Source: Pedobacter aquatilis (GTDB taxonomy: Bacteria > Bacteroidota > Bacteroidia > Sphingobacteriales > Sphingobacteriaceae). From it: DNA of 64,000 bases. This document shows, one piece after another, positions 18,033-25,805 of the stretch. Below the pieces are notes generated by a model, which was not told the DNA's origin, ran no database searches, and was given only the letters and a program-made list of their open reading frames with translations. The position numbers and the translations under genes are program-made. The DNA lies in NCBI RefSeq assembly GCF_030409415.1, contig NZ_JAUFPW010000034.1, positions 169,895 to 233,894 of the forward strand, read 5' to 3'. The first letter of the stretch is position 1; each line of letters starts with the position of its first letter.

Positions 18033-19079
18033 ATGATAGCTGCAAAAGGATATGCTGTTCACAGCCAAACCGATAAACTGGCTCCATGGAGTTTCGAAAG
18101 AAGAAATGTTGGACCAAAAGATGTTTTAATTGAAATTTTATTCAGTGGAATTTGCCACTCTGATATTCACCAGGTACGTAGTGAATGGGGACCAGCTCGC
18201 TATCCTATGGTTCCTGGGCATGAAATCGTTGGTCGCATTACCGAGGTTGGCTCAGAAGTAACCAAGTTCAAAGTTGGTCAACTTGCTGGTATTGGCTGTA
18301 TGGTTGATAGCTGCAAAGAATGCCCGACTTGTAAAGGCGGGCAAGAGCAGTTTTGTGAAAAAGGTGAAACCGTTTGGACTTATAACAGCCTGGAACGCGA
18401 TAAAAAAACGCCAACTTACGGTGGCTATTCAAATAAAATTGTTTGTACCGAAGAGTTTGTTGTTAGCGTTTCAGAAAAATTGCCGCTTGAGGGTGTTGCG
18501 CCTTTGCTTTGTGCAGGTATAACTACATATTCGCCAATTAAAAGATGGGGCATTACCAAAGGACATAAAGTTGCCGTTTTAGGTTTAGGCGGTTTAGGCC
18601 ACATGGCAGTTAAATTCGCCGTTGCTTTTGGCGCTGATGTTACGGTTTTGAGTACATCTCCCTCAAAAGAGCAAGACGCTAAGAAACTTGGTGCTCATCA
18701 CTTTGTGATAACTAAAGACCCTGAAGAATTAAAGAAATATGCCAAACATTTCGATTTTATTATCGATTCAGTTTCTGCTCCGCATGAATATGAAATGTAC
18801 TTTAAGTTATTAAACGTTAATGGTGTGCATATCTGTGTTGGCTTGCCTCCAGAACCGTTAAAATTCCCAGGTTCTGCATTAATGCATGGCAATAGGGTTT
18901 TAACTGCTTCTAGCATTGGTGGTATTGAAGAAACACAAGAAATGTTAGATTTCTGTGCCGAACACGATATCGTTTCAGAAGTTGAAGTAATTAATATTAA
19001 TTACGTTAACGAAGCATACGAACGCGTTTTAGGCAGCGATGTAAAATATCGTTTTGTAATTGATATGGCAACGGTTTAA
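18033..19079 (+). CDS. Zinc-dependent NAD(P) alcohol dehydrogenase (YahK/cinnamyl-type)
   Basis: This 348-residue medium-chain dehydrogenase reduces aldehydes or oxidises alcohols. Catalytic zinc ligands are Cys41 (GICHSD), His63-Glu64 (PGHE) and a later Cys near 163. The structural zinc uses Cys94, 97, 100 and 108. The cofactor loop is GLGGLGH (about 184-190), and a Ser-Thr-Ser after the next strand fits NADP(H). This pattern is that of the cinnamyl alcohol dehydrogenase/YahK group of broad aldehyde reductases. It lies 71 bases downstream of the aldehyde oxidoreductase operon, so the two could give oxidative (periplasm) and reductive (cytosol) routes for the same aldehydes; that is inference. 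Confidence 0.92.
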   Translation: MIAAKGYAVHSQTDKLAPWSFERRNVGPKDVLIEILFSGICHSDIHQVRSEWGPARYPMVPGHEIVGRITEVGSEVTKFKVGQLAGIGCMVDSCKECPTCKGGQEQFCEKGETVWTYNSLERDKKTPTYGGYSNKIVCTEEFVVSVSEKLPLEGVAPLLCAGITTYSPIKRWGITKGHKVAVLGLGGLGHMAVKFAVAFGADVTVLSTSPSKEQDAKKLGAHHFVITKDPEELKKYAKHFDFIIDSVSAPHEYEMYFKLLNVNGVHICVGLPPEPLKFPGSALMHGNRVLTASSIGGIEETQEMLDFCAEHDIVSEVEVININYVNEAYERVLGSDVKYRFVIDMATV

Positions 19080-19432
19080 ATTACATTATTTATGCTTAAG
19101 TCATTGCGAGGTACGAAGCAATCTAGCAAAAAAGATTGCTTCGTACCTCGTAATGACGTGCTATTTGTTGAAGGTCTTTTGGTTGTAATCTTGCTATAAT
19201 TTGAAGCGCAAAGCATGTGCTACTTTGGGAACTTCAGTCCCGCCAATGCTGCAATCTTTTGGCAAAACTTACAAAGTCTGTGCTTGAAAATACTTGATAG
19301 AACTTCTAATCATGGTAAGCCAAAAGTATTTCCGCTTATGTCGTGGCTATTTAACAAAAGTCTTCTGCCTTGATTACGGTGCGAATATTAACGCATTAGC
19401 CTTTGATATAAATTCATTATAATTTACAACAA
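19080..19432. other. Non-coding spacer with repeat elements
   Basis: This stretch between the alcohol dehydrogenase and S8 protease genes has no credible ORF. It begins with the long palindrome at 19100-19157. The remainder (about 19160-19390) is richer in G and C than usual spacers and contains an imperfect inverted repeat (TCTTTTGGC near 19255 and GCCAAAAG near 19319) and a small hairpin GGGAACTTCAGTCCC near 19227. It resembles an interspersed element, but no coding remnant is recognisable. Confidence 0.45.
19100..19157. repeat. Long near-perfect palindrome, REP-like
   Basis: Arms of 25 bases (19100-19124 and 19133-19157) pair with one mismatch around an 8-base A-rich loop. The arm begins GTCATTGCGAGGTACGA. 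A single arm with one change occurs at 9869-9894, so at least two copies exist in the window. As RNA it would form a very stable hairpin at the 3' end of the alcohol dehydrogenase transcript. Confidence 0.8.
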
Positions 19433-19463
19433 AAATGGCTTCCCGATAATCGGGAAGCCATTT
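19433..19463. terminator. Hairpin terminator for the S8 protease gene
   Basis: AAATGGCTTCCCGA pairs with TCGGGAAGCCATTT around a 3-base loop. It lies 20 bases past the stop of the minus-strand protease gene; the flanking A-run gives U-residues on that strand. Confidence 0.8.
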
Positions 19464-19484
19464 CTAGTTAAGCATTTTGAGGTG

Positions 19485-21098
19485 TTACTTAGTAGCAGTT
19501 TTGCCTCCATAAGTAGCAGCCAGTTTTAGTGCATTGTATGTATTTACAATTCCACCGCTAACGCACAACTCAGAAAATGGAACTGAAACCATTTCTCCAT
19601 CTTCATTCTCTCCTTTTTTGTAAGATACATTATGGTTAACCTTACTTACTGATTTCACAATAATTTCTTTAACCTGCGCAGCTGTTAACTTAGGATAATA
19701 AGAACGAATTAACCCCGCTAAGCCTGCCACAACAGGCGAAGCCATACTTGTGCCATTCTGGCTTTTATATTTAGAACCTGGTACAGAAGAATAAATATTT
19801 ACACCTGGAGCAAAAACATCAACTTGTGTTTTACCAAAGTTAGAGAAACTTGCTTTTAAAGTTTCATCATCTTTTGGTCCGGAAGCACCAACTGTAATCC
19901 AAGATGCAATAGTCTTTTCATCTAAATCCTTATGGTTTGGGAAGTTGTTTTCGGTATCAATATCTTTATTTTCGTTACCAGCAGCCTGCACAATTAAAAC
20001 ATCTTTTGATGCTGCATATTTCATCGCATCATTTACAACTGCTTTGTTCCAGCTATATGCTTTACCAAAACTCATATTAATTACTTTTGCACCATTATCA
20101 ACCGCATAACGAATTCCATTTGCAACATCTTTATCGCGTTCATCGCCGTTTGGCGTTACACGAACACCCATAATGGCTACATTATCTGCAACGCCCATTA
20201 TGCCTAATTTATTGGTTCTGTCAGCTGCAATAATTCCTGCTACGTGTGTCCCGTGGCCCGCATCAGGACCTGTAACATCATTATTTCCGTAATTTTTTTC
20301 GGTATCGTTATTCTGATTATCACCAACAATACTTCTCGGGTCGTAACTTAAATTAAAGTTATACTCTATCTGTTCTGTATAATATTTTAAACCTTCAGTA
20401 ATTTGAGCATCGTAAAATTCAGCAAATGTACTTTTCTTTAACTCATCTGTTAACACTTCCTGAATACGTGATTCTGGATTTGTAGATGGTTTGAAATTTG
20501 CGAAATCCTCTGCTGTAGGGTTTGCTTTACCTATTTTTTTTACAACATTATCTAAAGCATTTTTAAAACCATTTAAACCAGCAAGATTTTGGTTTGCTTC
20601 GCCAAGTTTTTGTTCTAAATCAGAGCGCAATACTTTAAATGCTTCATAATCTTTTTTGTCTTTTTCAGAAACATTTGCATCTGTAACATTTGCAAAACGA
20701 GCCTGATCACGACGAACCAGTCTTGTCAACTCTAAGGTTTCATGGTCAACAGAACCCTTTGCGCCACCAATAAAATTCCATCCGTGTATATCATCAACAT
20801 AACCATTGTTATCATCATCTTTACCATTTCCGGCAGTTTCTTTCGGATTAACCCACATTATTCTTTTTAAATCCTCATGTACAGCTTCAACACCTCCATC
20901 ATTTACGGCAACAATAACTTTTGTTGATTTTTTTCCTTTAAGAAGTTCTTTGTAAGCTTTCTCTGTACTTATTCCAAAAGTGGTATCCGTCTTTAAATCG
21001 AGATTTTGCCAGTTTGGCTTCTGTGCAAATGCAGCAAAAGGAAGTACGCTAACCAAGGCGATACTAAATATCGATTTGCAAATTTTATTCGTATTCAT
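19485..21098 (-). CDS. Secreted S8 (subtilisin-like) serine protease with a large insert
   Basis: This 537-residue protease has a signal peptide (1-25, ending FAQ) and the S8 catalytic set: Asp67 in VNDGG, His282 in GHGTHVAG, oxyanion Asn375 in AAGNE and Ser451 in NGTSMASP. Asp and His are 215 residues apart, against roughly 30 to 40 in subtilisin. The insert (about 85-275) is charged and largely helical, and includes a DDDNNGYVDD calcium-binding-like stretch. No type IX secretion C-terminal domain is present, so periplasmic or outer-membrane-associated location is likely. A related layout occurs in Bacteroidota S8 proteins. Confidence 0.9.
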   Translation of the reverse strand: MNTNKICKSIFSIALVSVLPFAAFAQKPNWQNLDLKTDTTFGISTEKAYKELLKGKKSTKVIVAVNDGGVEAVHEDLKRIMWVNPKETAGNGKDDDNNGYVDDIHGWNFIGGAKGSVDHETLELTRLVRRDQARFANVTDANVSEKDKKDYEAFKVLRSDLEQKLGEANQNLAGLNGFKNALDNVVKKIGKANPTAEDFANFKPSTNPESRIQEVLTDELKKSTFAEFYDAQITEGLKYYTEQIEYNFNLSYDPRSIVGDNQNNDTEKNYGNNDVTGPDAGHGTHVAGIIAADRTNKLGIMGVADNVAIMGVRVTPNGDERDKDVANGIRYAVDNGAKVINMSFGKAYSWNKAVVNDAMKYAASKDVLIVQAAGNENKDIDTENNFPNHKDLDEKTIASWITVGASGPKDDETLKASFSNFGKTQVDVFAPGVNIYSSVPGSKYKSQNGTSMASPVVAGLAGLIRSYYPKLTAAQVKEIIVKSVSKVNHNVSYKKGENEDGEMVSVPFSELCVSGGIVNTYNALKLAATYGGKTATK

Positions 21099-21199
21099 TA
21101 ATGTATTTTTTGTATTAAACGGTAAAATATAAGTTTAATTTTCTGAATTGAGTAAAGTAGATAAAAATTCTATTTTATTCTGACGGAGTTTTAAAATAG

Positions 21200-21236
21200 A
21201 AAATCCTGCACTTTTATAAAGTGGCAGGATTTTTTA
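21200..21236. terminator. Rho-independent terminator for the DUF4142 gene
   Basis: AAATCCTGC-ACTT pairs with AAGTGGCAGGATTT with a one-base bulge. On the minus strand it follows the DUF4142 stop at 21251 and ends in a U-run. Confidence 0.7.
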
Positions 21237-21250
21237 GCCTGGTATTGCTT

Positions 21251-21847
21251 TTATTTTATGTTCAAGGCAATTTCTTTTGCCTTGGCAGTGTGGGCCTCAA
21301 TTGTACTCAATGTGTTCGTTGCCCAAACTTTCAATTCCGAATCTTTGTTCTGTTTGCCTTGTTCAAAAAGTTTTACAGTTTTTTCATGGTCGGTAACCAT
21401 CATTTCAACATAATGCTTATCAAAAGCAGCACCTTTCATTTTCTTCATCGCATCTAAATGAATTTGCTCATCTGCTGGTAAACCATCAGGCGTAATAACC
21501 TTTTTCTTAACTGCCAATTCCTTTAATTCTTTATTGGCTTTAGTGTGATCTGTAAGCATCTGCTGCGCAAAATTTTTAATATCAGCATTATTTGAATTAG
21601 TTAGTGCAATTTTAGCTGCTTCAATTTCCATAATTCCACCCACCGCGGCCTTCCTTAAAAATGTTCCACCTTCTTCATCTAAACCTGTTGCTGTACTTTC
21701 AGCACCTGTGATATGTACACCATTAACCATAGTAGTATCACCAGCAACGCTATCTTTTGTTGTAGAAGATTTTTTATCTGCCGATTGGCAAGCCTGGAAA
21801 GTAATAGTTGTAGAAATTGCTATCGCAACAAAGAATATTTTTTTCAT
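21251..21847 (-). CDS. DUF4142 lipoprotein
   Basis: This 198-residue protein has a lipoprotein signal with lipobox ending at Cys20 (TFQAC) and a DUF4142 four-helix domain (about 60-195). The domain shows FLRKAAVGGIMEIEAAKIAL and the repeated D-x-x-x-H pattern (MLTDHTKANKEL, MVTDHEKTVKLFE) that gives it a ferritin-like look. The function of DUF4142 is not established; its members are exported and often linked to stress. It stands alone with its own terminator. Confidence 0.9.
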   Translation of the reverse strand: MKKIFFVAIAISTTITFQACQSADKKSSTTKDSVAGDTTMVNGVHITGAESTATGLDEEGGTFLRKAAVGGIMEIEAAKIALTNSNNADIKNFAQQMLTDHTKANKELKELAVKKKVITPDGLPADEQIHLDAMKKMKGAAFDKHYVEMMVTDHEKTVKLFEQGKQNKDSELKVWATNTLSTIEAHTAKAKEIALNIK

Positions 21848-21903
21848 CTGTTATGTTTTTTTTTTAAATGAAAACAAGAAACATATAAAAAGGTTTTCTA
21901 AAG

Positions 21904-22353
21904 CTACTTGTCGGTTTCAGCTTTATAAGCATTTACAATTACGATCCCCATTTGTCTTTCGGGGTTTTGTAAAGGTTTGAAGCCGAACTGTTCGTATAGA
22001 CCATGAGCATCTAAAGTAGCTAATTGATAACGACGTAATCCTTGTAAATTGGGATGAAAAATCATAAACGACATTAATTTCTTCGACAATCCAAGTCCCC
22101 TGTATTCTGTTGATATGTAAACATCGCAAAGCCAAGCAAAAGTTGCTTTGTCTGTTATCCATCTTGCAAAACCAACTTGTTGGTCATCTTTATAAATTCC
22201 AAAGCAAAGAGCGTTCTCTATAGAGGTTTTAACGGTTTGTAATGGAATACCTTTTGCCCAGTAAGATTCCTCACTTAAGTATTGATGAATGGAATTTATA
22301 TTTAGCAATTCTTTATCATCAGAAAAAACAAAACCATTTTCCTGTATCTGCAT
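21904..22353 (-). CDS. GNAT family N-acetyltransferase
   Basis: This protein has 149 residues from the ATG at 22351-22353. A longer frame to 22407 would add a hydrophobic 18-residue leader that does not belong to the fold. The GNAT core is visible: FGIYKDDQQVGFARW (beta-4), WLCDVYISTEYRGLGLSKKLM with the acetyl-CoA loop RGLGLS, and the C-terminal YEQFGFKPLQ segment. The substrate is unknown; small proteins of this kind acetylate amines, amino acids or peptides. The yajQ gene lies directly upstream on the same strand. Confidence 0.85.
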   Translation of the reverse strand: MQIQENGFVFSDDKELLNINSIHQYLSEESYWAKGIPLQTVKTSIENALCFGIYKDDQQVGFARWITDKATFAWLCDVYISTEYRGLGLSKKLMSFMIFHPNLQGLRRYQLATLDAHGLYEQFGFKPLQNPERQMGIVIVNAYKAETDK

Positions 22354-22415
22354 GGTAATTATAAATAAGCTTAAAGGATAAATATAAAGTCCTTTAAGCC
22401 ATTTCACATAATAAA

Positions 22416-22907
22416 TTAGTTACGCATGTTTATATACTGTAGTGGCTGACCAAAATCTTCGTTTCTGCAAAGACTAATTACAGCTTGCAAATCATCTATC
22501 TTTTTAGCAGTTACTCTCACCTGGTCGTCCATTATTGCAGGCTGAACCTTTAACCCGCTTGCTTTTATTTTTGCTACAACCTTTTTGGCGGCTTCCTTAT
22601 CCAGTCCTTCTTTTATACTTATTTCTTTTCTAATCATATTTCCCGAAGCTTGTTGTTCATCGCCAAAATCTAAACTTTTAGGGTCTAAATTTTGCTTCAT
22701 CATGCGAGAGATAATTGAGCCTTCAATAGCTTTCAATCGCATGTCATCTTCCGTTACAATTGTTACAACATTAGTTTTTTTATCAAGTTCGATTGTGCTT
22801 TTAGAATTATTGAAATCGAAACGGTTCAAAATTTCTTTTTTTGCGTTGTTTATTGCGTTATCAAGTGCTTGCGCATCAACTTTACTTACAATATCAAAAG
22901 AAGGCAT
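22416..22907 (-). CDS. yajQ: YajQ family cyclic-di-GMP-binding protein
   Basis: This 163-residue protein belongs to the UPF0234/YajQ family, two ferredoxin-like domains. The characteristic start MPSFDIVSKVD, the middle segment NRFDFNNSKSTIELD, and the C-terminal VRVTAKKIDDLQAVI and DFGQPLQYINMRN are all present. In Xanthomonas and relatives YajQ proteins bind cyclic-di-GMP and modulate transcription; whether that holds in Bacteroidota is not known. It is divergent from the H1-like gene. Confidence 0.93.
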   Translation of the reverse strand: MPSFDIVSKVDAQALDNAINNAKKEILNRFDFNNSKSTIELDKKTNVVTIVTEDDMRLKAIEGSIISRMMKQNLDPKSLDFGDEQQASGNMIRKEISIKEGLDKEAAKKVVAKIKASGLKVQPAIMDDQVRVTAKKIDDLQAVISLCRNEDFGQPLQYINMRN

Positions 22908-22982
22908 GGTTTTAGCTTTAAAGTAAAAAAATAAGTAGATTTAGTAGAAATTACTATATCTCACAAAAAAACGAAAAATAAT

Positions 22983-23648
22983 ATGAAAACCACTAAATCT
23001 AAGTCTCAAAAAAAAGTAACAAAGAAAGAGGTTAAGAAGCAACTAGAACAATCGATTACTGATAAGTTTTTGGAAGTAATTAAAAGTTTGGGTCATGATG
23101 CTTCGGAAATTAGTACAGAAATTGGTAAGGCAAGTAAACGTGTTGCAAAAAAACTAACTAAAAAGTTTACAGTAATTAAATCTGATGTCGGTCAAAAAAT
23201 CGATGAGCTTGTTCACTCAGCAAAGACTAAACAGCAAGAAGCTAAAAAACCTGTTGCTAAAGGTGTTGCAAAAGTAGAAAAAACGGCTGCCAAAGTTGTT
23301 AAAAAAGCTGTTTCTAAAGCAAAACCTGTTGTTCAAAGTGTAAAAGTGGGTGCTATTGCCACAGAGGAAAAAGCAGAAAAAGTGCTTTCAGATGCCAAAA
23401 CCAATACCACAGCAACCGTAAAAAAAGCTGTTGCCACAGTGAAAAACGCAAATCCTGCGGTTAAAGATTCCGTAAGTGCTGTTAAGAAAACGATCACGCC
23501 TAAACCAGCGGCTGCAAAAGCTCCAGCTAAAACTACTACAGCGCAAGTAAAAACTACGGCAGCTAAAGCGGTTTCTACAGTGAAAAAAGATGCAGCACCA
23601 GTTGCAACAGCCGCTAAAAAGGTAACCAAACCTGATACTAAAAAATAG
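22983..23648 (+). CDS. Lysine/alanine-rich histone H1-like protein
   Basis: This 221-residue protein has a short N-terminal helical region (about 1-70, including ITDKFLEVIKSLGHDASEIS) and then about 150 residues made almost only of K, A, V, T and P in degenerate repeats (KKAVSKAKP, KKAVATVKNA, AKAPAKTT). The composition resembles histone H1 tails and bacterial AlgP/Hc1-like proteins that bind DNA without sequence specificity. It ends in KPDTKK. It is followed by its own hairpin terminator and lies 98 bases before ppk1. Polyanion binding (DNA or polyphosphate) is inferred from charge only. Confidence 0.75.
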   Translation: MKTTKSKSQKKVTKKEVKKQLEQSITDKFLEVIKSLGHDASEISTEIGKASKRVAKKLTKKFTVIKSDVGQKIDELVHSAKTKQQEAKKPVAKGVAKVEKTAAKVVKKAVSKAKPVVQSVKVGAIATEEKAEKVLSDAKTNTTATVKKAVATVKNANPAVKDSVSAVKKTITPKPAAAKAPAKTTTAQVKTTAAKAVSTVKKDAAPVATAAKKVTKPDTKK

Positions 23649-23713
23649 ATTTGTTAACATTAATCGCGTTATGAATTAACATCGATTTAACAAATTAATT
23701 TGCAGTTTTGAGC

Positions 23714-23740
23714 ATCCCTGTTTAACAGGGATTTTTATTT
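23714..23740 (+). terminator. Rho-independent terminator of the H1-like gene
   Basis: ATCCCTGTT (23714-23722) and AACAGGGAT (23724-23732) form a tight hairpin followed by a T-run (TTTTATTTTTAT). It ends only about 7 bases before the ppk1 start codon at 23747, so a ppk1 transcript begun upstream would carry it in its leader. Confidence 0.75.
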
Positions 23741-23746
23741 TTATAA

Positions 23747-25804
23747 ATGAGCAAGAAGAAATTACCCTTTTTTAATAGAGAAATTAGCTGGTTATATTTT
23801 AATGAACGGGTTTTACAAGAAGCTGCTGATGAAAGCGTTCCGTTAATAGAAAGAATAAAATTTCTCTCTATTTTTTCTTCAAATTTAGAAGAGTTTTACA
23901 GGGTAAGGGTTGCCACCATGACCCGCTTAACAAATCTTAATGAGAAAGCTAAAGCACTGCTAGGCTTTAATCCGAAAAAGATTCTTAACGAGATAAAAAA
24001 CATTGTTGTAAAGCAAGAGCGTAAGTTCGACCAACTTTTTCAGGCAACTTTGATTAACGAATTGGCTCAGAACCGTATTTTTATTTTAAATGATACCCAG
24101 CTTAACGTTAGCAGAGGTGAGTTTGTAAAGAACCATTTCAGAGATAAAATTTTATCAAATCTGGTTCCGATAATGCTCGATTTGGATAAGCCTTTTCCTG
24201 AGCTTAAAGATCGCTTTCTATATTTCTTTGTTAAGCTTTCAAAAAAAGATACGAAGCTTAGAGAAAAATATGCTTTAATCGAAATTCCACCAAATTTGCC
24301 AAGGTTTTTAGTTTTGCCAGAAACTAATGATTTGAAGTTTATTATTTTGGCAGAAGATATTATCCGTTATTGTCTTGATGATATTTTTTACGTTTTTAAC
24401 TACGACAACCTTGAGGCTTATTCAATTCAACTTACGCGTGATGCAGAATTAGATATTGATAAAAACATTAATGATAAGTTTATTGATGATTTAAAAAATA
24501 GCCTTGAAAAACGCAAAAAAGGTAAACCAATGCGTTTACTTTACGATTCTGCAATGCCACTTAATATGCTTACAGTTTTAGTAAATAAACTAAAATTAGA
24601 AGCAGAAAGTTTGATTCCCGGTAACCGATACCATAAATTTGGAGATTTTATTGCTTTCCCTAATGTGGGAAAAAAAGATTTGGAATACACGCCAATTGTG
24701 CCCTTAAAGGTGCATGGTTTACATAGAACGGAAAGTGTATTCAATAAAATAGCACATAAAGATTATCTTATTAATCTTCCTTATCAATCATACGATTATA
24801 TTATTTTATTTCTTCGTGAAGCAGCGATAGACCCAAAAGTAACTGAAATTCAAATAACATTATATCGCCTTGCTGAAAATTCTAAAGTTATAAATGCCTT
24901 AATTAATGCGGCAAAAAATGGTAAAGCGGTTTCCGTTGTGCTAGAATTAAAAGCTAGATTTGATGAGCAAGCCAATATTTTTTGGACTGGCCGTTTAATG
25001 GAAGAAGGCGTAAAAGTAAATTATGGTTTAACAGACTATAAAGTACATTCGAAAATCTGTTTGGTAAAACGTATAGAGAAGGAAAAGCCTGTTTATTACG
25101 CAAACCTGGCAACAGGAAATTTTAACGAAAAAACAGCTAACATATATTGTGATCACAGCCTTTTTACTGCTAAAAAGGAAATTACAAACGATTTAGTAAA
25201 ACTTTTTGATACTTTAAACAAGAGAACTGTAACTAAAGGATTTAAGCATCTAATTGTATCACCGCTAGAAAGTCGTTCTCGCTTAACCAACTTTATTAAC
25301 CGTGAAATTAGAAATGCAAAGGCCGGAAAAATTGCTTACATCTTATTAAAAGTAAATAGTCTTGCTGATGAAGGCATTATCAATAAACTTTATGAAGCCA
25401 GTAATGCCGGTGTTAAAATTCAGCTAATTGTTAGAGGAATTTGCTGCCTTGTTCCGGGCTTAAAAGGCTTTAGTGAAAATATTTCGGCGGTTAGTATTAT
25501 CGATAAATTTTTAGAACATGCCAGAGTTTACATTTTTAGCAATAACGGTAAAAATGATATGTATCTATCATCAGCCGATTTGATGAGTAGAAATATTGAT
25601 CATAGGGTGGAGGTTGGCTTTCCGGTTTTAGACCCAGATGTTAAGCAAGAAATTCAAGACATTATTGATTTGCAATTGCAAGATAATACAAAGGCAAGAC
25701 AAATTAATGCCTTAAATAATAACAAATACCATAAAAACAGACTAAGTAAAAAAACAAGGGCTCAGGTTGATATCTATAACTACTTAAAAACGAAACATCA
25801 ATAA
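23747..25804 (+). CDS. ppk1: Polyphosphate kinase 1
   Basis: This 685-residue enzyme reversibly makes inorganic polyphosphate from ATP. The four PPK1 domains are present: N-terminal helical (1-105, starting with FFNREISWLYFNERVLQEA), head (about 115-310) and two phospholipase-D-like C-terminal domains. The phosphorylated His is His434 in DYKVHSKI; the second-domain pattern YANLATGNFNEKTANIYCDH (450-470) is also typical. Length is normal. The exopolyphosphatase gene follows after one base, so synthesis and breakdown of polyphosphate are co-transcribed. The upstream hairpin at 23714 suggests a promoter very near or attenuation. Confidence 0.96.
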   Translation: MSKKKLPFFNREISWLYFNERVLQEAADESVPLIERIKFLSIFSSNLEEFYRVRVATMTRLTNLNEKAKALLGFNPKKILNEIKNIVVKQERKFDQLFQATLINELAQNRIFILNDTQLNVSRGEFVKNHFRDKILSNLVPIMLDLDKPFPELKDRFLYFFVKLSKKDTKLREKYALIEIPPNLPRFLVLPETNDLKFIILAEDIIRYCLDDIFYVFNYDNLEAYSIQLTRDAELDIDKNINDKFIDDLKNSLEKRKKGKPMRLLYDSAMPLNMLTVLVNKLKLEAESLIPGNRYHKFGDFIAFPNVGKKDLEYTPIVPLKVHGLHRTESVFNKIAHKDYLINLPYQSYDYIILFLREAAIDPKVTEIQITLYRLAENSKVINALINAAKNGKAVSVVLELKARFDEQANIFWTGRLMEEGVKVNYGLTDYKVHSKICLVKRIEKEKPVYYANLATGNFNEKTANIYCDHSLFTAKKEITNDLVKLFDTLNKRTVTKGFKHLIVSPLESRSRLTNFINREIRNAKAGKIAYILLKVNSLADEGIINKLYEASNAGVKIQLIVRGICCLVPGLKGFSENISAVSIIDKFLEHARVYIFSNNGKNDMYLSSADLMSRNIDHRVEVGFPVLDPDVKQEIQDIIDLQLQDNTKARQINALNNNKYHKNRLSKKTRAQVDIYNYLKTKHQ

Positions 25805-25805
25805 T

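Noticed and set aside
19485..21098. Type IX secretion C-terminal signal on the S8 protease
   Set aside because: The protein ends soon after the catalytic domain with no beta-sandwich tail or conserved C-terminal motif.
23333..23660. Two overlapping antisense reading frames (90-98 residues) opposite the H1-like gene
   Set aside because: They mirror the repetitive Lys/Ala codons of the real gene and give low-complexity Ala/Val or Cys/Phe-rich sequences without domain character.
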